A stretch of DNA of 64,000 nt from the NCBI RefSeq assembly GCF_045038035.1, contig NZ_CP173427.1, forward strand, positions 4,712,001-4,776,000, written 5' to 3'. The DNA comes from Paenibacillus_F chitinolyticus_A. Lineage in GTDB: Bacteria > Bacillota > Bacilli > Paenibacillales > NBRC-103111. Position numbers and translations under genes: made by a program. Below the pieces are notes generated by a model. The model was given only the letters and a program-made list of their open reading frames with translations, ran no database searches and had not been told where the DNA came from. Below, one piece after another: positions 17,975 through 26,371 of this stretch (its first letter is position 1; every line of letters begins with the position of its first letter).

Positions 17975-18057
17975 ATCCGCGGCAGTGTACAGGCACAACA
18001 ACCCTCTCCTTCTAATAAACTGCTTGCAGGAGATTCGTTTGGAGAAGGGGATTATAT

Positions 18058-19401
18058 ATGGCCAAACAGGTTCCGTCCCGCAAAGCGCGGCAAGCATCAC
18101 CACTTCCGGCGGGACTGCTCCGGGTGGACCCGCGATCCTCCGGGAGCATGACCCCGCCTCCCGGCGGCTCAACGGGAACGGAGGAAGCAATCTCCGCCTT
18201 GGATACCGCCGAAAGCCAGCAGCGCCTTTCCGCAGAGACCGGCCTTACCGACGGACTGACCGAAGAAGAACTTGAGGCACAAATCCATGCCAAAGCAGGC
18301 CGTTCCAACCCGCTGATCGGCGTACTCGTCAAAACGCTTCAGCCTTCCTCGCCCAACTTGTTCGGAGGAATCACGGCTTTTTGCAGAGAGCTGGACGAAG
18401 CGAGCAAGGAGCAGGGAGCCCGCGTTTTTTTCTTCTCCGTTGACGGCATCAAGCCGGGAAGTCCGCGAATAAACGGCTGGCACTATGCCTCCGGGAGCTG
18501 GAAAAAAGAAACTTTCCCGATTCCTTCCGTTATTTATAACCGGCTCACCTCGCGCATTCTGGAAAACCGGCCGAAGGTCCAGCAATTTTTCCGGGATGCC
18601 AAAGCAAACTACGGCGCCAAAGTGTTTAACGAGAAATATTTGAACAAAACGGAAGTGTTTCAGGCTTTAAAAGACGAAGCGGCGTGCAAAAGCTTTCTTC
18701 CCGAATCGTATCTCTTCAAAAACTATGCGATGCTGCAGTCTATGTGCAAAAAGCACGCCACGGTCTTCCTCAAGCCCGTGCTGGGAAGCCTCGGCAAAGG
18801 CATCCTGCGCGTCTCCGCCCTGGAAGGGGGATCGTACAGCTGTGAAATCCCTACGCTGAACGGCACGAGCCGCAAAGTGTACCCGAGTCTGCTGAAACTG
18901 TTCAACGCCCAGGCCGGGAAGCTGAAAACGAGCCGCTACCAGATCCAGCAGGGGCTCCAGCTCGTGCAGGCCGGCGGCCGCCCCGTCGATTTCCGCGCCC
19001 TGGTCCAGAAGGACCAGCGGGGAGAATGGGCGATCACGTCCGTCGTCGCCCGGATTGCGGGGGCCAATCACTTCGTCTCCAACCTGGCCCGCGGCGGATC
19101 GCTCAGCACGGTTAAGGAGGCGCTCGCCCGCACCTCTCTGCCGGCGGCGGACCACAAGAAGATCTCGGCGCAGATTCGTAAAGCGGCCCTTGCCGTAGCG
19201 GAAGGCATACAGACGCATATTCCCGCCCTGTTCGGCGAGCTCGGGGTCGATCTGGCTGTCGATACCGGCGGGCGGGTGTGGCTGCTGGAAGTCAATTCGA
19301 AGCCGTCGAAGAACGACAATACCGCGCTGGACGGGGGCAGTAAAATCAGACCGTCCGTCCGCAGGGTCATCCGCTATTCCAAATATTTGGCGAATCATTA
19401 A
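18058..19401 (+). CDS. YheC/YheD-family spore-coat ATP-grasp protein
   Basis: 447 residues. A Pro/Ser-rich, probably unstructured extension (about 1-95) precedes the YheC/D N-domain (IGVLVKTLQPSSPNLFGGI) and an ATP-grasp domain with the nucleotide loop FLKPVLGSLGKGILRV and the metal-site strand VDLAVDTGGRVWLLEVNSKP. The family is associated with the endospore coat; the reaction is unknown, but ATP-grasp enzymes usually join a carboxylate to an amine. ATG 18058 has AAGGGG upstream. It lies 83 bases after the ger operon, possibly co-transcribed, and ends before a strong terminator. Confidence 0.9.
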   Translation: MAKQVPSRKARQASPLPAGLLRVDPRSSGSMTPPPGGSTGTEEAISALDTAESQQRLSAETGLTDGLTEEELEAQIHAKAGRSNPLIGVLVKTLQPSSPNLFGGITAFCRELDEASKEQGARVFFFSVDGIKPGSPRINGWHYASGSWKKETFPIPSVIYNRLTSRILENRPKVQQFFRDAKANYGAKVFNEKYLNKTEVFQALKDEAACKSFLPESYLFKNYAMLQSMCKKHATVFLKPVLGSLGKGILRVSALEGGSYSCEIPTLNGTSRKVYPSLLKLFNAQAGKLKTSRYQIQQGLQLVQAGGRPVDFRALVQKDQRGEWAITSVVARIAGANHFVSNLARGGSLSTVKEALARTSLPAADHKKISAQIRKAALAVAEGIQTHIPALFGELGVDLAVDTGGRVWLLEVNSKPSKNDNTALDGGSKIRPSVRRVIRYSKYLANH

Positions 19402-19519
19402 TGTAAACGCAAGAAAACCCGAGACAAACAGAGGATAACGGAGAAAAAGCAGAATGAAAGGCTTCTCATCCGCTCACTAGTTCCTTTCCGGCTATTTCTA
19501 ATAGTTTTCTAATTAAACG

Positions 19520-19556
19520 GCGCAAACCCAGACGAGGTCTGGGTTTGCGCTTTTTT
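19520..19556 (+). terminator. Strong terminator closing the ger/ATP-grasp unit
   Basis: GCGCAAACCCAGAC pairs perfectly with GTCTGGGTTTGCGC around GAG, followed by six T. Confidence 0.92.
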
Positions 19557-19562
19557 ATCCAA

Positions 19563-19590
19563 TTAACCCCATCTTTGTGTGTGCTATACT
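19563..19590 (+). promoter_or_regulatory. Candidate vegetative promoter of the first NlpC/P60 gene
   Basis: TTAACC, 16 bases, TATACT. The -10 is good and the -35 matches 4 of 6. It lies 32 bases before the TTG start. Confidence 0.4.
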
Positions 19591-19621
19591 GAGACACATC
19601 ACGAGATGGAGGTACAAGACA

Positions 19622-20146
19622 TTGAAAAAACAACTAGGAAAGAAACTCATCATCGCAAGTCTGAGCGCCGCAATCGCCCTCTCGGGAGGACTTACTGCTC
19701 TTCCTCAGCAATCGCACGCCGCCGTTTCTTCTTCCGCTTTCAAAGCGAAAGCCGATAAGATCATCACACTGGGTAACAAATACCTCGGCCGACCTTACAA
19801 ATTCGGAGCCAAGACAGGCAACACGAGCTCCTTCGACTGCTCTTCTTTCGTTCAATATGTATATCAGCAAAACGGAATTAAGCTTGCCCGCGGTGCACGC
19901 GATCAGTCCAAAAACGGAGTCAAGATCAAACGCAGCGAGCTTAAACCGGGAGATCTCGTCTTCTTCTCCACTACCAAAACAATGAAATATTCCGCAAGCT
20001 CCGTTAACCGCATCGGTCACGTCGGGATTTATGCCGGCAATAATAAAGTCCTGCACACCTTTGGAAAAGGAGGCGTCACATACAGCAACATGGGTTCCGG
20101 CTGGTGGGACAACCATTACGTGACCGCAGTAAGAGTGATTAAATAA
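19622..20146 (+). CDS. Secreted NlpC/P60 cell-wall endopeptidase
   Basis: 174 residues. A signal peptide (KKLIIASLSAAIALSGGLTA, cleavage near SHA-AVS) is followed by one NlpC/P60 domain. Catalytic residues are Cys73 (SSFDCSSF), His133 (RIGHVGIY) and His145 (VLHTF). Such enzymes cut D-Glu-DAP type bonds in peptidoglycan. TTG 19622 is chosen as start: GGAGG lies 9 bases upstream and the signal peptide then begins MKKQLGKK; the ATG-type reading at 19577 overlaps the promoter. A paralogue follows 41 bases downstream. Confidence 0.92.
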   Translation: MKKQLGKKLIIASLSAAIALSGGLTALPQQSHAAVSSSAFKAKADKIITLGNKYLGRPYKFGAKTGNTSSFDCSSFVQYVYQQNGIKLARGARDQSKNGVKIKRSELKPGDLVFFSTTKTMKYSASSVNRIGHVGIYAGNNKVLHTFGKGGVTYSNMGSGWWDNHYVTAVRVIK

Positions 20147-20187
20147 TAACTCACACAATTCTTTTTTACTAGCGGAGGATTCTTTCT

Positions 20188-20955
20188 ATGAAAAAAATAG
20201 CCAAGCTTATGCTGGGACTAAGTCTTCTTGCAGGAAGCAGTCTTAGCGCCGGCGCCGCCTTTGCAGAGACGGCACCAGCAATAACAACATCATCTACTAT
20301 TATTACCACAGGCAATCCATATCTGAAACAACTTCCTTATTCCAGCCAAGGAAAAATTTATGGAACCGTGCCTAAAGGCACCCAATTGACTGTGCTCGAA
20401 AATACAAACAAGCAGTACGTTAAGGTAAAATATAACGGTCAAATCGGCTATATTTCCACCTTGTACTTAAAAGCGGTCGGCGGCGGAACTTCTACGGCTC
20501 CGGCTCCTTCTAAACCCGGCACTTCCGGTTCCGGCAGCGCAACCTGGAGCAAGCAGGCGGACAGCATTCTTTCGTTCGCCAAGTCTCTTCAGGGTAAAGT
20601 GCAGTACGTTTACGCCAAGAACGACACGAAGAACCTTATCTTCGACTGCTCTTCGTTCACGAAGTATGTGTTTAACAAAGAAGGCATCAATCTGCCTTGG
20701 GGCGCAAGAGCTCAGTATAAGCTGGGAACGCCCGTCAATAAGAGCGAGCTGCGCAAAGGCGATCTCGTCTTCTTTTCCACGACGGCAACTGCCGGTAACA
20801 AAGACACCGTCAACAAAATCGGTCATGTGGGTATCTACATCGGCGACAACAAATTCATCCACAACGTGAATCCGAAGGATGACGTTGTCATCGGCGATCT
20901 CAACAACACTTGGCAGAAAAATCACTACGTCGCATCGGCCCGCATTCTCAAATAA
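20188..20955 (+). CDS. Secreted SH3b plus NlpC/P60 endopeptidase
   Basis: 255 residues: signal peptide (cleavage near AFA-ET, about 26), bacterial SH3 wall-binding domain (about 38-95), a Ser/Pro/Gly linker, and an NlpC/P60 domain with Cys154 (FDCSSF), His213 (IGHVGIY) and His225. It is a paralogue of the preceding gene with an added binding domain. GGAGG precedes ATG. Probably co-transcribed with the upstream gene, since no terminator lies between them, and followed by a strong terminator. Confidence 0.94.
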   Translation: MKKIAKLMLGLSLLAGSSLSAGAAFAETAPAITTSSTIITTGNPYLKQLPYSSQGKIYGTVPKGTQLTVLENTNKQYVKVKYNGQIGYISTLYLKAVGGGTSTAPAPSKPGTSGSGSATWSKQADSILSFAKSLQGKVQYVYAKNDTKNLIFDCSSFTKYVFNKEGINLPWGARAQYKLGTPVNKSELRKGDLVFFSTTATAGNKDTVNKIGHVGIYIGDNKFIHNVNPKDDVVIGDLNNTWQKNHYVASARILK

Positions 20956-20972
20956 TGCGACACGGCCTTCGA

Positions 20973-21000
20973 AACCGGGAGCTTGGCTCCCGGTTTTTTT
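20973..21000 (+). terminator. Terminator of the NlpC/P60 pair
   Basis: AACCGGGAGC, loop TTG, GCTCCCGGTT, then T-run. Confidence 0.9.
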
Positions 21001-21108
21001 GCGTATGCGGACTTCCAACCTCTGCTTGCACATTCATTGTATGACAAAAGGTTCCGGACCGTTCCCCCGCCGGAGAAGGATAGGCGCCGCGCCCCCCGTT
21101 TCCAACTC

Positions 21109-21136
21109 ACAAACCGCTCCCGCCGGCCATATGATA
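21109..21136 (+). promoter_or_regulatory. Sigma-K-like promoter of the second ATP-grasp gene
   Basis: AC (21109-21110), 17 bases, CATATGATA (21128-21136). This fits the late mother-cell consensus AC-N16/17-CATANNNTA exactly. Predicted transcription start is near 21143, 27 bases before ATG 21170. It excludes the in-frame start at 21131, which lies inside the -10 element. Confidence 0.6.
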
Positions 21137-21169
21137 ATACAGTTTAACAAGAAGGGACTGGGAATCGTA

Positions 21170-22258
21170 ATGGCAAAGCCCGTAATCGGCATCCTCACCT
21201 GGCGGGAGGGGCACTCCTTCAAGGAACCCGGCTATTTCCGTTCGCTGGTGAGGGAAGGCCAGAAATTAGGCGCCACCGTATTTATCTTCTCTCACAAAGA
21301 TGCGTTCCCGGATAAAAAACAGGTCCGCGGCTATGTACCGGACGGAAACGGAAGCTGGACCAGCCGTATCTTCCCCTGGCCGGATGTCGTGATCGACCGC
21401 TGCCGGACGGCCCAAGAAGGCTACAGCGAATTCCGCAAACAAAAGCATTTTGTGTACGCCAATCATACGTTTACGAACAAAATGAGCGCGACCCGGCTTT
21501 TTTCGAACGAGGAAGAACTCAAGAAATGGATTCCGGCTACCGCCGATTATAACGCCGAAAACCTCGTGCGCATGTTCAAAAAACACCGGATTCTTTACAT
21601 CAAACCCGGCAACGGAACCGGCGGCAAAAGCATCGTGAAAATTTCACGGGTGAAGGACGGCTACAGGCTGCTCGGGCGGACGAAAGGGTACGCGAAACGC
21701 AACGTCCTCTTCCGCAACCTCACCTCGCTCACGAACTGGCTCAACCAGTGGGTCCGCCAGGAGAGGATACGCAAAGGCACCTTTATGATCCAGCAGGGAC
21801 TGGATCTGGAGCTTCTGCCGGGCCACGTGTCCGACATGCGGCTGCTCATCCAGAAGAACGACAAGGGCAAGTGGGAAGTTACCGGCGAAGGCATGCGCAT
21901 AGGCGCCGTCAACAATCCCACTTCGAACCTGCACGGAGGCGGCCGCGCGTCCACCACGGAAGCCGTGCTTCACAAGCGTTTTACCCCCGAGAGGACACGC
22001 GAGATCATCGCCGAATGCCACAATCTGGCCCACGGGGTCGTCACCGTCATCGAGAAGCATTTCGGCAGAATGCTGGAATACGGGCTCGATATCGGAATCG
22101 ATACGCGGGGCAGCGTGTGGCTGATCGAAGTAAATCCGAAGCCGGGGCGCGAGCTGTTCAAGAAAATGGGCCGCAAAGATCTGTACCTGCTTTCCATCCG
22201 CCGGCCGCTGCAGTATGCGCTCTATTTGAATGAAAAAGAACAGGAACAGGAAAAATAA
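21170..22258 (+). CDS. YheC/YheD-family spore-coat ATP-grasp protein
   Basis: 362 residues, the typical full YheC/D length. N-domain: KPVIGILTWREGHSFKEPGY. ATP-grasp domain: loop ILYIKPGNGTGGKSIVKI, then LGPG-lacking strands and the metal-binding segment GLDIGIDTRGSVWLIEVNPK. It starts at ATG 21170 downstream of a sigma-K-like promoter, so expression late in the mother cell during coat assembly is likely. It is the paralogue of the gene at 18058 without the Pro-rich extension. Convergent with the next gene over a shared terminator. Confidence 0.9.
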   Translation: MAKPVIGILTWREGHSFKEPGYFRSLVREGQKLGATVFIFSHKDAFPDKKQVRGYVPDGNGSWTSRIFPWPDVVIDRCRTAQEGYSEFRKQKHFVYANHTFTNKMSATRLFSNEEELKKWIPATADYNAENLVRMFKKHRILYIKPGNGTGGKSIVKISRVKDGYRLLGRTKGYAKRNVLFRNLTSLTNWLNQWVRQERIRKGTFMIQQGLDLELLPGHVSDMRLLIQKNDKGKWEVTGEGMRIGAVNNPTSNLHGGGRASTTEAVLHKRFTPERTREIIAECHNLAHGVVTVIEKHFGRMLEYGLDIGIDTRGSVWLIEVNPKPGRELFKKMGRKDLYLLSIRRPLQYALYLNEKEQEQEK

Positions 22259-22333
22259 CCGCCGGCCGCCCCGGTCACCGGATCGCAAATCCGGTGGGGC
22301 GTTCCTTCTTAAGCGGTCTTGCGGTTAAAGCGA

Positions 22334-22368
22334 AAAAAGGATGCAGAAGATTCTCCTGCATCCTTTTT
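22334..22368. terminator. Bidirectional terminator between convergent ATP-grasp genes
   Basis: AAAAAGGATGCAG pairs with CTGCATCCTTTTT; A- and T-runs allow termination both ways. Confidence 0.85.
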
Positions 22369-22402
22369 ATGCGTTTTTTCCGAGCGGCTCCGGTCCTGCT
22401 GT

Positions 22403-23209
22403 CTATACCCTGGTAAGAGGCCGGGATTTAGGGCTCTTATGGGCGCTTCCTCTGCGGAGGATCATCCGGTTTGCTTTTTTGTACTTCCATATTTTCCGGT
22501 AGATGCTCTTGTCGTCCAGTTTTTTGAAAATAGATGCGTCTGGCTTGGTGTTCACTTCGAGTATCCAGGGCTTCAGCTCGCTGTCCAGCGCGATATCCAC
22601 GCCGATCGCCGTTACTTTGGGATAGCCGGTCTCCATATATTCGGCGATTTCATGACCAAGCCGGTTCAGTTTTGCCACGTAATCCGACACTTGATCCTTT
22701 TGCAGATACTCTTTCAGAAGCTTCGAAATTTCCGTGGGAGTTCCGCCGCGGTGATAATTGGTCACAATCTTATCCGGGTGGGCTACACGGCCGATAATGC
22801 CTGTATTTTCCCAATCGCCCCGCAAATTTTTCTGTACCATGATCCGGATGTCGAAAGGCCGGCCCTTGCTCGTCAGAAGATGAATGCCCCGCTGAACGAG
22901 ATGCTTCGTGTCCCCGAAACGTTTGGACATGGTGCTGTAAAGCTCATCGTACGTTTCGAATTTCTTTATCGTCTCATTGATCTGATACCGGTACCGGCCC
23001 TTAGAGCTGTATTCCACCTTGAAAATGCCCCGGCCGCCCGTTCCGTTGTTCGGTTTGACGTACACCATCCGGTACCGTTTAAGAAAGTCATACAGATGAT
23101 CTTTCGTTGCCTGCGCCGTATCCGGCTGATACTTTTTCAGCTCCGAGTGCCGATTCAGAAATTGGGTTTTACCCAGTTTGGTATTGGGCAGAACGTTTTG
23201 TGAATCCAT
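22403..23209 (-). CDS. YheC/YheD-family ATP-grasp protein, short form
   Basis: 268 residues covering only the ATP-grasp part of the family: loop MVYVKPNNGTGGRGIFKVE near residue 48, QRGIHLL, and GVDIALDSELKPWILEVNTK near 215. The usual N-terminal domain is missing, but the start is well placed (GGGAGG before ATG 23209), so this is a natural short form rather than a truncation. A sigma-K-like promoter lies upstream on the minus strand. Third ATP-grasp protein of the cluster. Confidence 0.88.
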   Translation of the reverse strand: MDSQNVLPNTKLGKTQFLNRHSELKKYQPDTAQATKDHLYDFLKRYRMVYVKPNNGTGGRGIFKVEYSSKGRYRYQINETIKKFETYDELYSTMSKRFGDTKHLVQRGIHLLTSKGRPFDIRIMVQKNLRGDWENTGIIGRVAHPDKIVTNYHRGGTPTEISKLLKEYLQKDQVSDYVAKLNRLGHEIAEYMETGYPKVTAIGVDIALDSELKPWILEVNTKPDASIFKKLDDKSIYRKIWKYKKANRMILRRGSAHKSPKSRPLTRV

Positions 23210-23303
23210 GGCCAGCCTCCCGTATTCTCCATATGCAAGTTGACGTGTAAGCGAAATCCGGCAAGTAAACCGGCGAGTTTGTTAGATCTATTCATCTGAT
23301 TTC

Positions 23304-23331
23304 TATCATACGGCCGCATAAGGCAAAACGT
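23304..23331 (-). promoter_or_regulatory. Sigma-K-like promoter of the short ATP-grasp gene
   Basis: On the minus strand: AC (23331-23330), 17 bases, CGTATGATA (23312-23304). It differs from CATANNNTA at one base. The leader to ATG 23209 would be about 88 bases. Confidence 0.45.
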
Positions 23332-23374
23332 GCGAATTCCGGGCCGCCCGCATACTTGGGCACTGCCCACCCAG

Positions 23375-23402
23375 ACCGTGCGGTTTCGCTGCGCATACGA
23401 TA
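23375..23402 (+). promoter_or_regulatory. Sigma-K-like promoter of the YjcZ-type gene
   Basis: AC (23375-23376), 17 bases, CATACGATA (23394-23402): an exact fit to AC-N16/17-CATANNNTA, 33 bases before the start codon. It is divergent from, and interleaved with, the promoter of the short ATP-grasp gene. Confidence 0.6.
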
Positions 23403-23435
23403 CCACGTAGTCCATTACGAAGGAGGTCATGCGAA

Positions 23436-23540
23436 ATGTCAGGAGTTGTAGGCGGATACGGCGGCGGTTTCACAAGCACAGGTGCCATTCTGGTTCTGTT
23501 CATTCTGCTGGTTATCATCAGCAGATCGTTCCTGTACTAA
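23436..23540 (+). CDS. YjcZ-family sporulation miniprotein
   Basis: 34 residues: Gly-rich N-terminus (MSGVVGGYGGGFTSTG) and one hydrophobic helix (AILVLFILLVII) ending SRSFLY. This is the YjcZ-type sporulation peptide layout. AGGAGG lies 9 bases before ATG 23436; the other ATG at 23429 is too close to the ribosome site and gives a basic nonsense frame. A sigma-K-like promoter precedes it and a strong hairpin terminator follows. Confidence 0.8.
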   Translation: MSGVVGGYGGGFTSTGAILVLFILLVIISRSFLY

Positions 23541-23572
23541 TCAGCTCAAACCGGCTGAAGCTTGAACGACAA

Positions 23573-23608
23573 GAAAGACCGTTCCCCCTTGGGGAAACGG
23601 TCTTTCTT
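23573..23608. terminator. Bidirectional terminator
   Basis: GAAAGACCGTTCCCC pairs with GGGGAAACGGTCTTTC; serves the YjcZ-type gene and the leftward DUF1501 gene. Confidence 0.85.
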
Positions 23609-23647
23609 TCATGAGTTGTGCCGGACAGGCATCGTACGGCAAGCAGT

Positions 23648-24877
23648 CTAAACGAACGAAAGCTTCTCGTACAAGCGCCCGACCGCACTGCGGGCGTCTC
23701 CGTTCAGCCAGTTCTCCACGACCGTATAATATACCGATCTGAAGTCGAGCTCCGCCTTCAAATCCCCCTTATCCAGCTTCGTGAGGCTCGGATAGGCCCC
23801 GTAAAGCCCGCCGCTCACTCCGCCTCCCAGCAGAAAAACAGGTCCCGCGGTACCGTGATCCGTCCCGCCGCTGCCGTTTTCCTTCATTCTCCGGCCGAAT
23901 TCGGAGAACGCCATGACCATGACCTGGTCCTGGAGGCCGTGAGCTTCCAGGTCGCGGTAGAACGCGCCGAGCCCCCCGTCCAAGGTGGACAGCATAGCCG
24001 CATGGTGCGCCTTCTCGTTGGCATGGTCGTCGAACGGACCCAACTGCGTGTAGAACACCCGGGTCCCGGAGCCGGATGCCATGAGCTGCGCGGCAAGCTG
24101 CAGATCCTTGGCGAACGAGGTGTCCGGATAAGGCGCGCCTGCCGCATATCCCGGACGCAGAGAGCCGATCGCTTCCACGCTGCGGTAAGCTTCAATCCCG
24201 CTGGAGCAGGCAACCCGCAAGGGAGCGGCCTGCTTGTTCAGGTTGTACATATCCAGGAAAGCCTTGTTCAGACGACCGCGGTCCGGATCGGGGGGCTTGC
24301 TGGTAAAGATTTTATAGGAATCCAGCGCGGACACAACGGGAAGCGAAATGGAGTCGTGACGGAGAGCACGCGTCTCCGTCTTCCCGAGCTGGACGGCCCG
24401 GAGCGGATTCGCCGTATCCAAGGATGAAAAAGCGTAGCGCCCCAGCCAGCCGTCGCTGATCCGCTTCTCCGGCTCCCCGGTATGCCAGATTTCCATGGAA
24501 CGGAAATGGGAATGGTCGGGATTCGGGTAGCCCACACCCTGGACAATCGCGACCTTTCCGCGCTGGTACAGCCCGTGAAGCTGCGTGAGACTCGGGTGCA
24601 GGCCAAGCTGGCCGTTAATATCCAGCACCTCATGCTGCTGGAGACGAAGACGCGGCCTGGCGTCGTGGTACGCTCCGATTCCGTAAGGAATCAGCGTATT
24701 GAGTCCGTCGTTGCCGCCGGAAAGCTGGACCACGACAAGCACCCGGTCTTTCGCTCCCGCAGGTGGTCCGGGCTTGAGCATATTTTTACTGTCCGCATAA
24801 AGCAGGGGGCCGCCAAAGCCGATGGCCGCGATGAGAGCCGTCCCCTTGATCAGAAAATCTCTTCTCGTTAAATTCAT
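23648..24877 (-). CDS. DUF1501 protein with twin-arginine signal
   Basis: 409 residues. The N-terminus MNLTRRDFLIKGTALIAAIG is a Tat signal, so the folded protein is probably exported. The body has the DUF1501 pattern of the alkaline-phosphatase/sulfatase-like fold: VVVQLSGGNDGLNTLIPYG, HPSLTQLHGLYQRGKVAIVQ, and MVMAFSEFGRRMKENG followed by DHGTAGPVFLLGGGV. The reaction is unknown. ATG 24877 is chosen because GGAGG lies 9 bases upstream (only 3 from ATG 24883). It is 16 bases after the DUF1800 gene, a pairing also seen in other phyla. Confidence 0.9.
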   Translation of the reverse strand: MNLTRRDFLIKGTALIAAIGFGGPLLYADSKNMLKPGPPAGAKDRVLVVVQLSGGNDGLNTLIPYGIGAYHDARPRLRLQQHEVLDINGQLGLHPSLTQLHGLYQRGKVAIVQGVGYPNPDHSHFRSMEIWHTGEPEKRISDGWLGRYAFSSLDTANPLRAVQLGKTETRALRHDSISLPVVSALDSYKIFTSKPPDPDRGRLNKAFLDMYNLNKQAAPLRVACSSGIEAYRSVEAIGSLRPGYAAGAPYPDTSFAKDLQLAAQLMASGSGTRVFYTQLGPFDDHANEKAHHAAMLSTLDGGLGAFYRDLEAHGLQDQVMVMAFSEFGRRMKENGSGGTDHGTAGPVFLLGGGVSGGLYGAYPSLTKLDKGDLKAELDFRSVYYTVVENWLNGDARSAVGRLYEKLSFV

Positions 24878-24893
24878 ATCCATAATCCTCCGC

Positions 24894-26204
24894 TCACTTC
24901 ATCTGAGCTTCCGGGCTGATGAGCAAAAGCTGCAGCAGGCTCCGTTTGCCGGCGGCCGGTTTTTTCGAGCTTACGATCGTCTCCGCCGCATACTGCGTCA
25001 GCACACTCATCGTGTTCTTGCCGAGCGGAGCCAGCCCTACGCCGCGTCTGCACCCCTCCACATAAGCTTCCGGACCGGTCTGCGCCCCCTGCGGGGCCAA
25101 AGACTGGAGCTGGTCTTCCGTGACGCGTTTGGCCACCTTCTCGGCGAACTGGTAGCGTGCGATCAGGCGGCTTGTCGCCAGCCAGGAAGCCCCGCCCTTC
25201 CAGCCTGATACATCCGGCGGCGCGTACAGCTCCATGCCCATAAGCCCCATACTCGCACGGAATACCGCCGTTAGAGGAAGCCCCAGGGTCCGCATCGTGC
25301 CGGCCACATACTCCGCCGGATTTTTCACAAGAGACAGCCGGTAGGCTTCCTCGTAAAATTCGTCCGAAGTAAACAAATCGTACAGCACGTCCCCGATCGA
25401 CGGCATCTTCGCGATATTTCGGGCGACCCGGTCTACCCAGGCGTCGGGAGGATTTTCCGCGGCAAAATATTGGAGCAGTTTCGTCGCCAGAAACTTCGGG
25501 AGCGCCGCCTGCTTGAAGACGACGCGCACCACATCCGCCGAATCGAAATATCCGGCTTCGCCCAGAAAAACCTTATGTCCGGCATCGTGCCGCGCTTCCT
25601 GATACTGAACGATATCCGTTTTCCGGTTATAGCTCCATCCCGTCAAAGACCTTGCCGCTTCCTTCACATCCTGTTCGGTATAGTTGCCGATGCCGAGCGT
25701 GAACAGCTCCATCATCTCGCGGGCGTAATTCTCGTTGGGACTTCCCTTCTGATTCGTATAAGAATCCAGATACAGCATCATGGCCGGGTCTTGGCCGATT
25801 TCTTCGGTCAGCTTGCGGAAGCTGCCCAGGGCGTGCTGCCGGAACAGGTCGTTCTGCCGCACCATGAGCTTGATATCGCTCACTTTATATTGGGACGAAG
25901 CAAAATGACCGTGCCAGAACAGCGTCATTTTCTCCACCAGCGGAGCCGGCGAAGCAATCATCCGGTACAGCCAGTACGTTTGCTGATCGCCCACTCCCGT
26001 CACAATCAGCGGCTTGTCGTCGGCCTTTACCTCCGGGAACGCAAGGGCGGAAGCGGCTCCGTCGGCCAGAGGCTGGCCCGAGGTAAGCCTGCGGACCGTC
26101 TCTTCCCGGCCCAGCTTCAGACATCTATCCACTTCTCCCGGCGTAGCGGAAAAAGAAGCTCTCCCCAGCAGATGGAGGACTTCCTTTTCGGTCCAGGGTT
26201 TCAT
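24894..26204 (-). CDS. DUF1800 protein, partner of DUF1501
   Basis: 436 residues, family of unknown function. Characteristic motifs: LLGRASFSATPGEV at the N-terminus, MTLFWHGHFASS near 100, NENYAREMMELFTLGIGNY near 165 and DVKEAARSLTGWSY. No signal peptide is visible, so it may stay in the cytoplasm or leave together with its Tat-exported partner. AGGTGG precedes ATG 26204. First gene of a two-gene operon; a sigma-E-like promoter lies upstream. Confidence 0.9.
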   Translation of the reverse strand: MKPWTEKEVLHLLGRASFSATPGEVDRCLKLGREETVRRLTSGQPLADGAASALAFPEVKADDKPLIVTGVGDQQTYWLYRMIASPAPLVEKMTLFWHGHFASSQYKVSDIKLMVRQNDLFRQHALGSFRKLTEEIGQDPAMMLYLDSYTNQKGSPNENYAREMMELFTLGIGNYTEQDVKEAARSLTGWSYNRKTDIVQYQEARHDAGHKVFLGEAGYFDSADVVRVVFKQAALPKFLATKLLQYFAAENPPDAWVDRVARNIAKMPSIGDVLYDLFTSDEFYEEAYRLSLVKNPAEYVAGTMRTLGLPLTAVFRASMGLMGMELYAPPDVSGWKGGASWLATSRLIARYQFAEKVAKRVTEDQLQSLAPQGAQTGPEAYVEGCRRGVGLAPLGKNTMSVLTQYAAETIVSSKKPAAGKRSLLQLLLISPEAQMK

Positions 26205-26251
26205 GTGTTGTACACCACCTAATTCTTTTACTTCCTACTTACTATACAACC

Positions 26252-26280
26252 AAAATATGACATGGGATTTAGGAACATGC
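26252..26280 (-). promoter_or_regulatory. Candidate sigma-E promoter of the DUF1800-DUF1501 operon
   Basis: Minus strand: GCATGTT (26280-26274), 14 bases, CATATTTT (26259-26252). Compared with the mother-cell sigma-E consensus KMATATT-N14-CATACAHT it matches 6 of 7 and 6 of 8. By-eye match only. Confidence 0.35.
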
Positions 26281-26300
26281 TAAGAGAATGTTAGGAAAAC

Positions 26301-26340
26301 AAAAACTCCCGAAACATTTGGGAAATGTCCGGGAGTTTTT
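26301..26340 (-). terminator. Terminator of glnA
   Basis: AAAAACTCCCG pairs with CGGGAGTTTTT with inner ACATTT/AAATGT; ends 32 bases after the glnA stop. Confidence 0.9.
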
Positions 26341-26371
26341 GCCTGCTTGAATGAGTAAGAAGGAAGAAGTA

